From: Desulfarculaceae bacterium
GTDB lineage: Bacteria > Desulfobacterota > Desulfarculia > Desulfarculales > Desulfarculaceae
Direction: 5' to 3'
DNA length: 64,000 bases
Assembly: GCA_021737145.1 (NCBI GenBank)
Contig: JAIPEN010000001.1
Coordinates: forward strand, 310,001 to 374,000
Part shown: positions 19,637 to 30,203 of the stretch, one piece after another
Layout: every line of letters begins with the position of its first letter
Position numbering within the stretch: the first letter of the stretch is position 1
Translations under genes and position numbers: made by a program
Notes under the pieces: model-generated
The model's database searches: none
What the model saw: the letters and a program-made list of their open reading frames with translations, nothing else
What the model was told of the DNA's origin: nothing

Positions 19637-20460
19637 GAGACGCCCTCCCCGGCCTCGCGGCCCAGAATGCAGATCCCGGCGGCCTCGGCTTGGCGCACCG
19701 CCTCGGCGGGATCAAAAAACAGGGTGCGCCAGGACTCCACCACCAAGCAGGAGGCCCCGGCCTCGGCCATCACCTCTATGGTGCCCGCGCCCACCGAAGG
19801 CAGGTCGAAACGGATGTCCTGGTTGGGCTTGCAGCGCTTGACCACCACCGCCTCCCGGCCGCCGGCCAGCTGGCCGCCCCGCCGGATGCAGGCGTCGGTG
19901 CCCTCCATGGCCTCCACCGCCACCACCGCCTTGCCCCGGACCACCACGCACTGGCCGATGTCCAGGCGGCCCAGCTCTCCGGCCGCCTGCCAGCCCACCT
20001 CTATGTCCTGCCGCTCTTCATCGGTGGGGCCCCGGCCGGTGTATTGCCCTTCGTTGGCCAACAACTCGGGCACCAGCACGTGGCTGGGCAATATCTCGAT
20101 GCCGTGCTCGCTCAGGTACTCGGCAAAGGTGCGCAGGATGCCGTCGTCGGCCATGTGGCGGATCTTCTTGATCAGCCCCAGGGCCTTGAGGTCGGGCCTC
20201 AGGTCGAACATGCGCGGCTTGGTGACTCCGCCGGCCATGACCGCCTGGGTCACTCCGCCGTCCTTGAGCGCGTTCATCAGCTTGCCCAACTGGCCCAGCT
20301 GGACCCAGACGAGGCTGTCCACCTCCAGCTCCAGCTCGGGCATGGTCTCGCCCTTGAAGGCCACGGCCACCACCCGGTGGCCCTGGGCCCGGGCGGCCCG
20401 GGCAAAGAGGATGGGGAACTGGCTCTTTCCGGCGATGAGTCCTATGGTTCGTCCGGACAT
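19633..20460 (-). CDS. lpxI: UDP-2,3-diacylglucosamine diphosphatase LpxI (DUF1009)
   Basis: IGLIAGKSQFPILFARAARAQGHRVVAVAFKGET; GQCVVVRGKAVVAVEAMEGTDACIRRGG; RFDLPSVGAGTIEVM. Confidence 0.92.
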   Translation of the reverse strand: MSGRTIGLIAGKSQFPILFARAARAQGHRVVAVAFKGETMPELELEVDSLVWVQLGQLGKLMNALKDGGVTQAVMAGGVTKPRMFDLRPDLKALGLIKKIRHMADDGILRTFAEYLSEHGIEILPSHVLVPELLANEGQYTGRGPTDEERQDIEVGWQAAGELGRLDIGQCVVVRGKAVVAVEAMEGTDACIRRGGQLAGGREAVVVKRCKPNQDIRFDLPSVGAGTIEVMAEAGASCLVVESWRTLFFDPAEAVRQAEAAGICILGREAGEGVS

Positions 20461-20470
20461 GCTGCCGCCG

Positions 20471-21259
20471 CTAGCGGGCCACCCCGCGGGTGGAGCTTTC
20501 GATGAACTCCAGGAAGTAACGGACCTCGGGCAGGTCGGGCACCTCGTCGCGCACCTGGGCCATGGCCTGCTTGATGGGAGTGCGGGTGCGGAAGATGATC
20601 TTGTAGGCCTTTTTGAGGGTCTCCAGGGTCTCGGGGGTGAAACCCCGGCGTTTGAGGCCCACCATGTTCAGGCCCAGGGGCTTGGCCCGGTTGCCCTCGC
20701 ACAGGGTGTAGGGGGGCAGGTCCTTGGCCACCGCGCTGGTGCCGCCCACGAATGTGTGGGCCCCCACGCGGGTGAACTGGTGGATGGCCACCATGCCGCC
20801 CAGGCCCACGTAGTTTTCCAGGTGCACGTGGCCGGCCAGGTTGCAGCAGTTGGCCATGATCACCTCGATGCCCAGCTGGCAGTCGTGGGCTACGTGGGCA
20901 TAGGCCATGAGCAGGCAGCGGTCGCCCACCCGGGTGACCCCGCCGCCCTCGCCGGTGCCCCGGTTCACGGTGACGAACTCGCGGATCATCACCTGGTCGC
21001 CGATCTCCAGATAGGTGTCCTCGCCTCCGAACTTGAGGTCCTGGGGGTCGGTGCCCACCGAAGCGAAGGGCCAGATATGGCAGTCCGCCCCGACGGTGGT
21101 CTGGCGATCGATGGAAACGTGCTGGTCCACCTTGGTGCGGGGACCGATGACCACCTCGGGGCCGATGACCGCGAAGGGGCCGATGCTGACGCCCTCGCCT
21201 AATTGAGCGCTTTGGTGCACCACCGCGGTGGGATGTATGTCCATGGCAGGAATCTCCAT
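20471..21259 (-). CDS. lpxA: Acyl-ACP--UDP-N-acetylglucosamine O-acyltransferase
   Basis: Left-handed beta-helix hexapeptides; IHPTAVVHQSAQLGEGVSIGPFAVIGPEVVIG; GLNMVGLKRRGFTPETLETLKKAY. Confidence 0.95.
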   Translation of the reverse strand: MEIPAMDIHPTAVVHQSAQLGEGVSIGPFAVIGPEVVIGPRTKVDQHVSIDRQTTVGADCHIWPFASVGTDPQDLKFGGEDTYLEIGDQVMIREFVTVNRGTGEGGGVTRVGDRCLLMAYAHVAHDCQLGIEVIMANCCNLAGHVHLENYVGLGGMVAIHQFTRVGAHTFVGGTSAVAKDLPPYTLCEGNRAKPLGLNMVGLKRRGFTPETLETLKKAYKIIFRTRTPIKQAMAQVRDEVPDLPEVRYFLEFIESSTRGVAR

Positions 21260-21296
21260 GCCTTGTTCAGTTTGGGTTTGGGTTTTCGTGGGCCCC

Positions 21297-21737
21297 TTAT
21301 TGCACCAGGGCCGCGGTCAACTCGGCCTGCACGGCCAACTTGCCGTCCACAAATGACTTGCCACGCATCTTCCAGGCCCGCGAGGAGCGGTGCAACACCT
21401 CCACCTCCATGATCAACTGGTCGCCGGGCACCACCGGGCGGCGGAATTTCACCTTGTCCATGCCCATGAAGTAAAACAGCCTGCCGTCGGCCTCGGGGTG
21501 GGAGGTGTAGGCCAGGATGCCGCCGGTCTGGGCCATGGCCTCGATGATCAACACCCCGGGCATAACCGGCTGGCCCGGGAAGTGCCCCTGAAAAAAGGCC
21601 TCGTTGAAAGTGACGTTCTTCAGGGCCTTGACCCTGTCGGGAGGTTTGACCTCCAGCACCCGGTCAACCAGCAGCACGGGATAGCGGTGGGGCAATATCT
21701 TGAGAATTTCAACTAGGTCCAGCTCGCCTTCAGCCAT
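21297..21737 (-). CDS. fabZ: 3-hydroxyacyl-ACP dehydratase FabZ
   Basis: ILKILPHRYPVLLVDRVLEV; FFQGHFPGQPVMPGVLIIEAMAQTGG; probable start at 21737, overlapping lpxD stop. Confidence 0.95.
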   Translation of the reverse strand: MAEGELDLVEILKILPHRYPVLLVDRVLEVKPPDRVKALKNVTFNEAFFQGHFPGQPVMPGVLIIEAMAQTGGILAYTSHPEADGRLFYFMGMDKVKFRRPVVPGDQLIMEVEVLHRSSRAWKMRGKSFVDGKLAVQAELTAALVQ

Positions 21738-22770
21738 CGCTCCGCTCCTTTGATTCATCCTCTCCCAAACGCTGCTCCAACTGCTTGACCCGCTTGAACA
21801 GCTCGGGCAACTTCTTGACCAGGCTGCGGGTCCTGAGCCACAGCCGGTGGGGCATGACCGGATAGCCGCTGACTATCTGGCCCGGCTCGATGGACTGGGC
21901 CACGCCCGAGCCGCCGCCCACCTGCACCCCGTCGCCGATCTCGATGTGGCCGGCCACCCCCACCTTGCCGCCCAAGACCACGCCCTTGCCCAGCTTGCTC
22001 GATCCGCTGATGCCCACCTGGGCCACCAGCAGCGAGTTCTCGCCGATGGTGCAGCCGTGGGCGATGTGCACCTGGTCGTCGGTCTTGACCCCGCGCTGAA
22101 TCCAGGTGCGGCCGTTGGCCGCCCGGTCGATGGTGTTGCCCGCCCCGATCTCCACCTCGTCGTCGATCTGCACGATGCCCACCTGGGGGATCTTGTAATG
22201 GCCCGAGCCGTCGAAGACGAATCCGTAGCCGTCGGCCCCGATCACCGAGCCTCCGTGGATGATGCACCTGCTGCCGATTACGCAGCCGTCATAGATCACC
22301 ACGTTGGGATGGATCACCGTGTCGTCGCCCACGCTTACGCCTCGGCCCAAGACGGCCCCGGAGTGGATGACCACCCTGGAGCCCAGTTTGGCCTCCGCGC
22401 CGACGACGGCCAGGGGATGCACCGAGCAGTCCGGGCCGATCCGGGCGCTGGGATGCACCACCGCCCGGGAGTCCACCCCCAGAGGCTCGTAGGGGGGGGT
22501 GAAGGCGGCGGTGAGGAGCTTGGCGTAGGCCAGGTAGGGGTTGTCCACCCGGATGACCGCCAGCTCCGGCGGCGTCTTTTGGGCCCGCCCCACCAGCACC
22601 ACCCCGGCCCTACAGGATTCCAGGGCCGGAGCGTACTTGGGATTGGCCAAAAAGGTCAGGTCACTCGGTCCGGCCTGTTCTATGCCCTGGATGCCCGAAA
22701 CGGTGCGCTCGGCCGGCCCTTGAAGGTCGCCGCCCACCAGTTGGGCCACCTGGCCCAGGCTAAACTCCAT
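21730..22770 (-). CDS. lpxD: UDP-3-O-(3-hydroxyacyl)glucosamine N-acyltransferase
   Basis: N-terminal LpxD domain plus hexapeptides; GADGYGFVFDGSGHYKIPQVGIVQIDDEVEIGAGNTIDRA. Confidence 0.95.
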   Translation of the reverse strand: MEFSLGQVAQLVGGDLQGPAERTVSGIQGIEQAGPSDLTFLANPKYAPALESCRAGVVLVGRAQKTPPELAVIRVDNPYLAYAKLLTAAFTPPYEPLGVDSRAVVHPSARIGPDCSVHPLAVVGAEAKLGSRVVIHSGAVLGRGVSVGDDTVIHPNVVIYDGCVIGSRCIIHGGSVIGADGYGFVFDGSGHYKIPQVGIVQIDDEVEIGAGNTIDRAANGRTWIQRGVKTDDQVHIAHGCTIGENSLLVAQVGISGSSKLGKGVVLGGKVGVAGHIEIGDGVQVGGGSGVAQSIEPGQIVSGYPVMPHRLWLRTRSLVKKLPELFKRVKQLEQRLGEDESKERSDG

Positions 22771-22780
22771 GACCAGCTAC

Positions 22781-23311
22781 CTAGGGTTGCTTTTTATCGT
22801 AAGCGGCGATGATCTCCTCGGTGATGTCCGCGCTCTGGGGGTAGTACAAGGCGGAGCGGCTTTCGGTGATCAGGGAATAGCCCCGGGTGGCCCCGATCTG
22901 CTTGATCACCTCGTTCATGCGCCGGAGGATGGGCGCGAAGGAATCACGCTGCGCCTCGCGCATCTCCTGCTGGGCGTCCCGGCGGCGGTCTTGCAGCCGG
23001 CGGGCCTTGCGCTCGAACTCGCGCTCCTTGGCCAGCTTGGCCTCGGGCTTGAGCAGCATGGCGGTGTTTTCCAGATCCTTGCGGAGCTTGGCCACGTCCT
23101 CGTTGAGCTTCTTGAGCTCGGTCTCCAGCTTGGCCGCCTTGCGCCGGAGCTCGGCCTGAGCCCGTTTGCCCTGCTTGCAGTTGTTGATGGCCTGATCAAG
23201 GTTGACGACTCCGATCTTGCCCTGGGCCGAGGCCATGGCCGGCGCCACCCAGAGGGCGCACAACATCAGAGCCAGGCAGATCAGAAGCTTGTTGGTTTTA
23301 GGCTGCAACAT
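22781..23311 (-). CDS. OmpH/Skp family outer membrane protein chaperone
   Basis: Signal peptide, KIGVVNLDQAINNCKQGKRAQAEL, coiled-coil, REAQRDSFAPILRRMNEVIKQIGATRGYSLI; bamA-lpxD context. Confidence 0.9.
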   Translation of the reverse strand: MLQPKTNKLLICLALMLCALWVAPAMASAQGKIGVVNLDQAINNCKQGKRAQAELRRKAAKLETELKKLNEDVAKLRKDLENTAMLLKPEAKLAKEREFERKARRLQDRRRDAQQEMREAQRDSFAPILRRMNEVIKQIGATRGYSLITESRSALYYPQSADITEEIIAAYDKKQP

Positions 23312-23347
23312 GTGAGTTATCTCCCGTAATCTCCCTTGCGGGGAGGG

Positions 23348-25990
23348 TTAGAACTGGCTGCCTACCGTGAACTCCCAGTTGGAGGTGTCGTCGCCCGGCT
23401 CGGGGTCGAGCACATAGCCGTACTCCAGGCGCAACGGCCCCATGGGCGACATCCAACGCACGCCCAGGCCCACGCTCTGGCGCAGGTCGCCGAAGTCATA
23501 GCCTTGTTCGGCGGTCCAGGAGTTACCAGTGTCATAGAAGACCACGCCGGTCAGGCCGGCCTTCTGATACAGAGGGAAGCGAACCTCGAAGTTGGCCACG
23601 AACATGCGCTCGCCACCGATGAGGTCGCCGTTGGCGTCCTTGGGGCTGACCGACTGGTAGGCAAAGCCCCGGAGGGTGTTGATGCCGCCCAGGAAGAACT
23701 TCTCGTAGATGGGCAGGTCGCCCCCGGAGTGCTCGGCCATGTAGCCCAACTGCCCGTGCAGCACCAGCACGGTTTTCCACCACATTGGGAAGTACCAGCC
23801 CGAGTTGGCGATGAACTTGTAAAAGGCGTTGGTGCCGCCCAGCACGCCGCCGGCCCACTCGAGGCTTACGTTGTTGTCCGAGCCCCGGGTGGTGTTGAAC
23901 ACCGCGTCGCGGCTGTCGCGGCGGATGATGCCCCGTATGCTGCTGGTGGTGTGGGTGCCCTCCTGGTCCTTCACCACCAAGGAGGCGTCTTCGCTGATGT
24001 CGCTGATGTCGGCCTGCTCGTACTTGTAGTACAGGTACCAGCGGGTATAGGCGTACTTGGTCGGGAAGCCGAAGCGCAACCGGGCGCCGATGGCCCGCTT
24101 GTCATACTGGATGTATTCCCGGTCCCAGTCGTAGATGTCGAGGCCCGCGCTGATGGGGCGGTCTAACAGCCAGGGCTCGGTGAAGCTCAGGGTGTAGCGG
24201 TTGGCCTTGCCGCCGATGGTGCCGCGCAACTGGACCTGCTGGCCGCGGCCGAAGAGGTTGGACTCGCTGACCTGGCCCATGATCATGAACGAGTCCTGGG
24301 TGGAGTAGCCCGCGCCGAAGGAAATCTGGCCGGTGCGCTTCTCCTTGACCTTGATGTTCAGGTTCATGGTGCCGGGCTTGCTGCCCTTGCTGGGGGTGAT
24401 CTGGATGTCCTGGAAGAAGTTGAGCCGGTGCAGGCGCGAGTTGGCCCGGCGCACCGCGGTGGCCGAGAACAGGTCGCCCTCGGCCACGCCCAGTTCGCGG
24501 CGGATCACCTTGTCGCGGGTGCGGGTGTTGCCGGTGATGATCACCCGGTCGAAGTAGACCTTCTCGCCCTTGTTGGCCTGGAAGTCCACCGACACGGTGT
24601 GGTCCTTCATGTTCTGGCGCACCTGGGGCCGGACCTGGGCGTAGGCGAAGCCCCGGTTGGCGTAGAGCTCGTGCAGGATGGTCAGGTCGGCCCTGAGCCC
24701 CGAGCGGCTGTACCAGTCGCCGGCCTTGGTCTTGATCAGGGCCATCATCTCCTTTTTGGGAACGATGAGCTGGCCGCTGACCCCCACCGAGGCCACCTTG
24801 AAGCGGGCGCCCTCTTCGATGTTGATGGTGACGATCAGGCCGCCGTCGCCCCGGGTGATGACCGGCTTGCCGACCCGGGCGGACATGTAGCCATGGTTGT
24901 AATAGAAGTCGCTGACCTTCTGGATGTCCTGCTCGAGCTTGGCCCGCTCCAGAAGGTGGTCGTCGCGGATCCAGGAGAGCCAGCCTTTTTCGCCGGTGGA
25001 CATGACGCTCTTGATTTCCTTGTCATCATAGGCCTTGTTGCCCTCGATGCGGATCTCCTTGACGTAGACCTTTTCGCCCTCGACGATATTGAATTTGATG
25101 CCCAGGTCGCCCTTGGGCAGCTTGATCACCTGGCTGGAGACCTTGACGTCGTAGTAGCCCTTGTCGCGGTAGAGCTGCACGATCTTCTGCTCGGCCTCTT
25201 TGACCGCGGCCGGCTTGTACACCGCGAAGCGCTTGATGCCTATCTGGTCCTGCAGGTCCTTGGTGTCGATCTCCTTGTTGCCCTCGAAGCGAACCTCCCT
25301 GACCGCGGGTTTTTCCTTGACGGTGATGGTCACCACCTTGCCGGCCGGGCTGTCGGCGGTGGCTATCTTCACGTCGTCGAAGTAGCCCATCTTCCAGATG
25401 GCCCTGAGGTCCTCGTCCAAGAGCAGAGGCGAGAAGATGCCCCCGGCCTTGGTCTTGAGGTTGGCCTTGATGGCCTCGCTCTCGATGCGGCGGTTGCCGA
25501 CGATGATTACCTTGGCCACCTTTTCGCGGCCGGTCACCCTAACCGCCAGCTCGCGGGTGAGGCGATCGGTAAGCGCGGGAATGGAGTTCAGGCCGGCGCC
25601 TTCCACGAACACGGTCTGGGGGCGCTGCATGCCCAGCACGTCGAGCACCTTGGCGTCCAGGGACACCCGGCTGCCGATTTTGGTGATGGAGCCGGTGATG
25701 CCGAACTCGGCGCCCAGGCGGCCGGCGATCTTGCGGGCCAGGCTGAGGTCCAGGGGCGCCTTGGCCTCCTTGAGGGCCTGGTTTACCTCGGCGGCGGGCA
25801 CCACCTCCACGCCCAGGGCGTTGAGGCGCTTGCCGATCAAGTCCTGCACTTGGCCGCGCAGGTCTTCCAGGGGCTCCCGGCTGAAGACGTGGAAGGGAAA
25901 CACCGCCACCTTCAGGGTCTCAGCCGCCTGAGCCGCCACCGGAGCCATCACCAGCAGGGCCAAGGCCAAACTCAGCACAAATTTCCTCAT
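23348..25990 (-). CDS. bamA: Outer membrane protein assembly factor BamA
   Basis: Signal peptide, POTRA repeats (VREVRFEGNKEIDTKDLQDQIG; VYVKEIRIEGNKAYDDKEI; VYFDRVIITGNTRTRDKVIRREL), beta-barrel ending ...WEFTVGSQF. Confidence 0.95.
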   Translation of the reverse strand: MRKFVLSLALALLVMAPVAAQAAETLKVAVFPFHVFSREPLEDLRGQVQDLIGKRLNALGVEVVPAAEVNQALKEAKAPLDLSLARKIAGRLGAEFGITGSITKIGSRVSLDAKVLDVLGMQRPQTVFVEGAGLNSIPALTDRLTRELAVRVTGREKVAKVIIVGNRRIESEAIKANLKTKAGGIFSPLLLDEDLRAIWKMGYFDDVKIATADSPAGKVVTITVKEKPAVREVRFEGNKEIDTKDLQDQIGIKRFAVYKPAAVKEAEQKIVQLYRDKGYYDVKVSSQVIKLPKGDLGIKFNIVEGEKVYVKEIRIEGNKAYDDKEIKSVMSTGEKGWLSWIRDDHLLERAKLEQDIQKVSDFYYNHGYMSARVGKPVITRGDGGLIVTINIEEGARFKVASVGVSGQLIVPKKEMMALIKTKAGDWYSRSGLRADLTILHELYANRGFAYAQVRPQVRQNMKDHTVSVDFQANKGEKVYFDRVIITGNTRTRDKVIRRELGVAEGDLFSATAVRRANSRLHRLNFFQDIQITPSKGSKPGTMNLNIKVKEKRTGQISFGAGYSTQDSFMIMGQVSESNLFGRGQQVQLRGTIGGKANRYTLSFTEPWLLDRPISAGLDIYDWDREYIQYDKRAIGARLRFGFPTKYAYTRWYLYYKYEQADISDISEDASLVVKDQEGTHTTSSIRGIIRRDSRDAVFNTTRGSDNNVSLEWAGGVLGGTNAFYKFIANSGWYFPMWWKTVLVLHGQLGYMAEHSGGDLPIYEKFFLGGINTLRGFAYQSVSPKDANGDLIGGERMFVANFEVRFPLYQKAGLTGVVFYDTGNSWTAEQGYDFGDLRQSVGLGVRWMSPMGPLRLEYGYVLDPEPGDDTSNWEFTVGSQF

Positions 25991-25998
25991 CGCCGCCT

Positions 25999-26743
<745 letters not shown>

Positions 26744-26751
<8 letters not shown>

Positions 26752-27973
26752 AACGCAGCGCCTGCACCGGGTCCAGGCCTCCGGCCACCCGGGCGGGATA
26801 GATGGTGGCCAACAGGCTGATGAGCACCGCGCTGGCGGCCACGGCCAGCACCATCAAGGGCTCCACCTGCACCGGCAGGGTGTTGATGGGATAAACCGCC
26901 TTGGGCAGCTCGATAAAGTGGTAGCGGGCCAGCAGCCAACACAGGACCAAACCACCGACCGTGCCCACCAGGGTGCCGCCCAGGCCGATGAGCAATCCCT
27001 GATACATGAACACCCGCCTCAGGCTGGCCTTGGTGGCCCCCAGGGCCTTGAGCACCCCGATGTCCCTGGTCTTGACCATGACCATCATGATCAGGCTGGA
27101 GATGATGCCGAAAGAGGCCACGAACACGATCAGGATGAGGATCACGAACATGGCCACCTTTTCCAGCTGCAAGGCGGCGAATAGGTTCTTGTTGGCGCTG
27201 ATCCAGTCGCGGGCATAGTAAAGCGGTCCCAAGAGCCGGCCCAGCTCCTTGCCCGCTTGGGGCGCCCGGTACAGGTCGTCCAGGGTCACCTCCACCCCGC
27301 TGACCCCCTGGGCCATGCCCAAAAAGGCCTGGGCCGCCTTGAGGCCCATGAACACGATGGAGGAATCGAACTGGTACAGGCCCGACTCGAAGATTCCGGT
27401 CACCTCGAACGGCTCGGTCTTGGGCGCGCGGCCCACCGGGGTCTCCTCGCCCAAGGGGTTTATGACGCTCACCACCGAGCCGGCCCCCACGCCCAGGCGC
27501 CGGGCCAGGGCCGAGCCCACCACCAGGGGAGGCAGGCCGCTGTTGGTTTTGGAGCCCAGCTTGGCGATGGAACCCTCCACCAAATGCTTGGCCAGCTCGC
27601 GGGCCTTGACCGAGGTGGATGACTGCAAGCCGTAGACAATGGCCCCGCTGGCCGCCGAGGTGGCCACCAGCATCACCTGGCCGTAGACAATGGGGGTGGC
27701 CCCGGCCACGCCGGGCTGCTTGGCCACGGTCGATAGCACCTCTTGGGGCTTTTCGATGACACCGCCCAGCTTGTAGATGGTGACATGGGAGTTCATGCCC
27801 ACGATTTTTTTGGTGAATTCGTTTTGAAACCCGCTCATGACGCTGAGCACCACGATGAGGGCGCAAACCCCGAGCGCCACCCCGGCCATGGACAATAGGG
27901 TTATCAGGTTGATGAACGCATACTGACGGGCCCGCAGAAAGCGTAGAGCTAGGAAGGCCTCGAAACGCATCAA
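26744..27973 (-). CDS. Lipoprotein-releasing ABC transporter permease (LolC/LolE family)
   Basis: [84 protein letters not shown]. Confidence 0.93.
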
Positions 27974-29511
27974 CCCTGCTCGGGTCTCAGTAGGGGGAAT
28001 AGGATGACCTCGCGAATGCTGGGCTGGTCGGTCATGAGCATCACCAGCCGGTCGATGCCCACGCCCTCGCCCGCGGTGGGGGGCATGCCGTACTCCAGGG
28101 CCCGCACGTAGTCGCCGTCCATGAACTGGGCCTCGTCGTCGCCGGCGGCGCGTTGGGCCGCCTGCTCGTTGAAGCGCTCCCGCTGGTCGTCCGGGTCGTT
28201 GAGCTCGCTGAAGCCGTTGCCCATCTCGCGGCAGGCCATGAAGAACTCAAAGCGGTCCACAATGTCCGGGTCCAGGTCGTTGGTGCGGCTCAAGGGGCTG
28301 ATATCGCGGGGGAAGCCGGTGACAAACGTGGGCTGCCACAAGGTGGACTCCACCTTTACGTCAAATATCTTGGCCAGGGCCTTGCCCAGGGTGTCGCCCC
28401 GCCGGTGCACCCCGCCCAGCTCGGCGGACATGTTCAGGGCTTTTTCGCGGTCAAAGAGCACCTCGGGCGGCACTCCGCCGATCTCCAGCAGGGAGGAGCG
28501 GAAGTCTATGCTCTGCCAGGGCGGGGTGAAGTCCATCTCCCGGCCCTGGTACTCGAACTTCAGCGATCCCTTGACCGCCATGGCCACCTGGCCGAACATC
28601 TCCTCGGTGACCGTGATCAGATCCTCGTAGGAGGCATAGGCCTGGTAGAACTCCATCATGGTGAACTCGGGGTTGTGCTGAACGCTCACCCCCTCGTTGC
28701 GGAAGTTGCGGTTGAGCTCGAACACCCGGTCCAGGCCGCCCACCACCAGGCGTTTGAGATAGAGCTCCGGGGCCACCCGGAGATAGAGCTTCATGTTCAG
28801 GGCGTTGTGGTGGGTCTCAAAGGGCCGGGCCGTGGCTCCGCCGGGGATCACCTGCATCATGGGGGTTTCCACTTCCAGGAAATCCCGGTCGATGAGGTAT
28901 TTGCGCAGGGTGGCCACGATGGTGGAGCGGGTATGGAAGATGGAGCGCACCTGATCGTTCATGATCAGGTCCAGATAACGCTGGCGGTAGCGCTGCTCCA
29001 CGTCGGTGAGGCCGTGGAACTTCTCGGGCAGGGGGCGGATGGACTTGGTGACCAGGCTCAGATTTTCCACCCTGAGGGTCAGCTCCCGGGTGCGGGTGCG
29101 GAACAGGGGGCCCACCACCCCGATGAGATCGCCCACGTCCAGCTTCTTGAACAGCTTGAACTGCTCCGGGGGCAGCACATCGCGCTGCACGTGCAGTTGC
29201 AAGGAGCCGGTGCGGTCGGTGATCTTGAGAAAAGCGGCCTTGCCAAAAGAGCGGATGGCCATGATGCGCCCGGCCAGGGAGAACTTCTGGTACTCCAGGG
29301 CCTCCAGACGGGCCGAGTCCACCTGGCCGTAGGTGTGAACCAGCTCGCCGATGGTGTCGCGGGGGCGGAAGTTGTTGGGGAAGAGCCTGAATCCCAACTC
29401 CTGGATTTGCTCGGCCTTTTGGCGGCGTTGCTTGATCAGGACGTTCTCATCCACCGGCTGGGGCTGCTCCCCGGCCGAGGGCTTTGCTTTTTTTTGCTTG
29501 TCAGCTGCCAC
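27970..29511 (-). CDS. lysS: Lysyl-tRNA synthetase (class II)
   Basis: RYRQRYLDLIMNDQVRSIFHTRSTIVATLRKYL; FRNEGVSVQHNPEFTMMEFYQAYASYEDLI; GVGIDRLVMLMTDQPSIREVILFPLLRP. Confidence 0.96.
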   Translation of the reverse strand: MAADKQKKAKPSAGEQPQPVDENVLIKQRRQKAEQIQELGFRLFPNNFRPRDTIGELVHTYGQVDSARLEALEYQKFSLAGRIMAIRSFGKAAFLKITDRTGSLQLHVQRDVLPPEQFKLFKKLDVGDLIGVVGPLFRTRTRELTLRVENLSLVTKSIRPLPEKFHGLTDVEQRYRQRYLDLIMNDQVRSIFHTRSTIVATLRKYLIDRDFLEVETPMMQVIPGGATARPFETHHNALNMKLYLRVAPELYLKRLVVGGLDRVFELNRNFRNEGVSVQHNPEFTMMEFYQAYASYEDLITVTEEMFGQVAMAVKGSLKFEYQGREMDFTPPWQSIDFRSSLLEIGGVPPEVLFDREKALNMSAELGGVHRRGDTLGKALAKIFDVKVESTLWQPTFVTGFPRDISPLSRTNDLDPDIVDRFEFFMACREMGNGFSELNDPDDQRERFNEQAAQRAAGDDEAQFMDGDYVRALEYGMPPTAGEGVGIDRLVMLMTDQPSIREVILFPLLRPEQG

Positions 29512-29580
29512 TGTTTTCCTGTTTTCCGGCCCTTGCCCCCGGTCGGCCGCGCACCGGTTTATTCATGAACTAAGCTACCT

Positions 29581-29609
29581 TATCTACGCCGTGACCCCTA
29601 TTTTGTCAA
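29581..29609 (-). promoter_or_regulatory. Putative sigma-70 promoter for lysS (-35 TTGACA, 17 nt, -10 TAGATA)
   Basis: Reverse strand TTGACA-AAATAGGGGTCACGGCG-TAGATA. Confidence 0.5.
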
Positions 29610-29643
29610 GTGGAGCCCCTGGGCGATTTTTTCAAAAATCCCC

Positions 29644-29672
29644 TTGACAAGCAAGGGTTTGATACCCATACT
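29644..29672 (+). promoter_or_regulatory. Putative sigma-70 promoter (-35 TTGACA, 17 nt, -10 CATACT) for the PxxKW gene
   Basis: TTGACA at 29644-29649, CATACT at 29667-29672. Confidence 0.5.
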
Positions 29673-29794
29673 TCTGAGCGTGCGGGCTCGGCCCAGGCCG
29701 GGCCCGCGTCTTATGTATTTGAACCAGCGAGGCTGTCGAGGGCGGCGGCCTCTTTTTTACGCTGTTTATCGAGGAATCGAAGAGGAGTCATACG

Positions 29795-30076
29795 ATGCTG
29801 TGCACCACCACCAGAGAAGGCATGGAATGCGCCTTCATGAGCAAGAAAGGCTGCAGCTTCAACGGCGGAACGTGCCATCCCGCGGTTGAGCCCTGCCAGG
29901 GCTGTGAGCGCAGCATCACCGTGGGCGACATGGTCTACTGCCAGAGCTACCCCGACCCGGCCGCCAAGTGGCGCTACGGCACTTGCAACTTCGCCACCCA
30001 CGTCAAGGGCGAGACCAAGAGCGGCCCGGTGACCATGAACCCCCTCAAGGCCTCCAAGAGGGCCCACGCCCGCTAG
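29795..30076 (+). CDS. PxxKW family small cysteine-rich protein
   Basis: 93 aa, Cys-rich, contains PDPAAKWRYGTCNFATH; resembles the deltaproteobacterial PxxKW family. Confidence 0.75.
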   Translation: MLCTTTREGMECAFMSKKGCSFNGGTCHPAVEPCQGCERSITVGDMVYCQSYPDPAAKWRYGTCNFATHVKGETKSGPVTMNPLKASKRAHAR

Positions 30077-30095
30077 AGCTTTTTTTCCGCACGCC

Positions 30096-30136
30096 AAAAG
30101 GCCCGGCTCTCCCTCTGGAGGGCCGGGCCTTTTTTC
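30096..30136 (+). terminator. Rho-independent terminator
   Basis: AAAAGGCCCGGC-TCTCCCTCTGGAGG-GCCGGGCCTTTTTT. Confidence 0.9.
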
Positions 30137-30203
30137 GTCCATTTGATTCTCAGGGATATTTCCTAGCATGTTATACTAGCCGAGTCTCCTGCCCCGACCA
30201 TGA

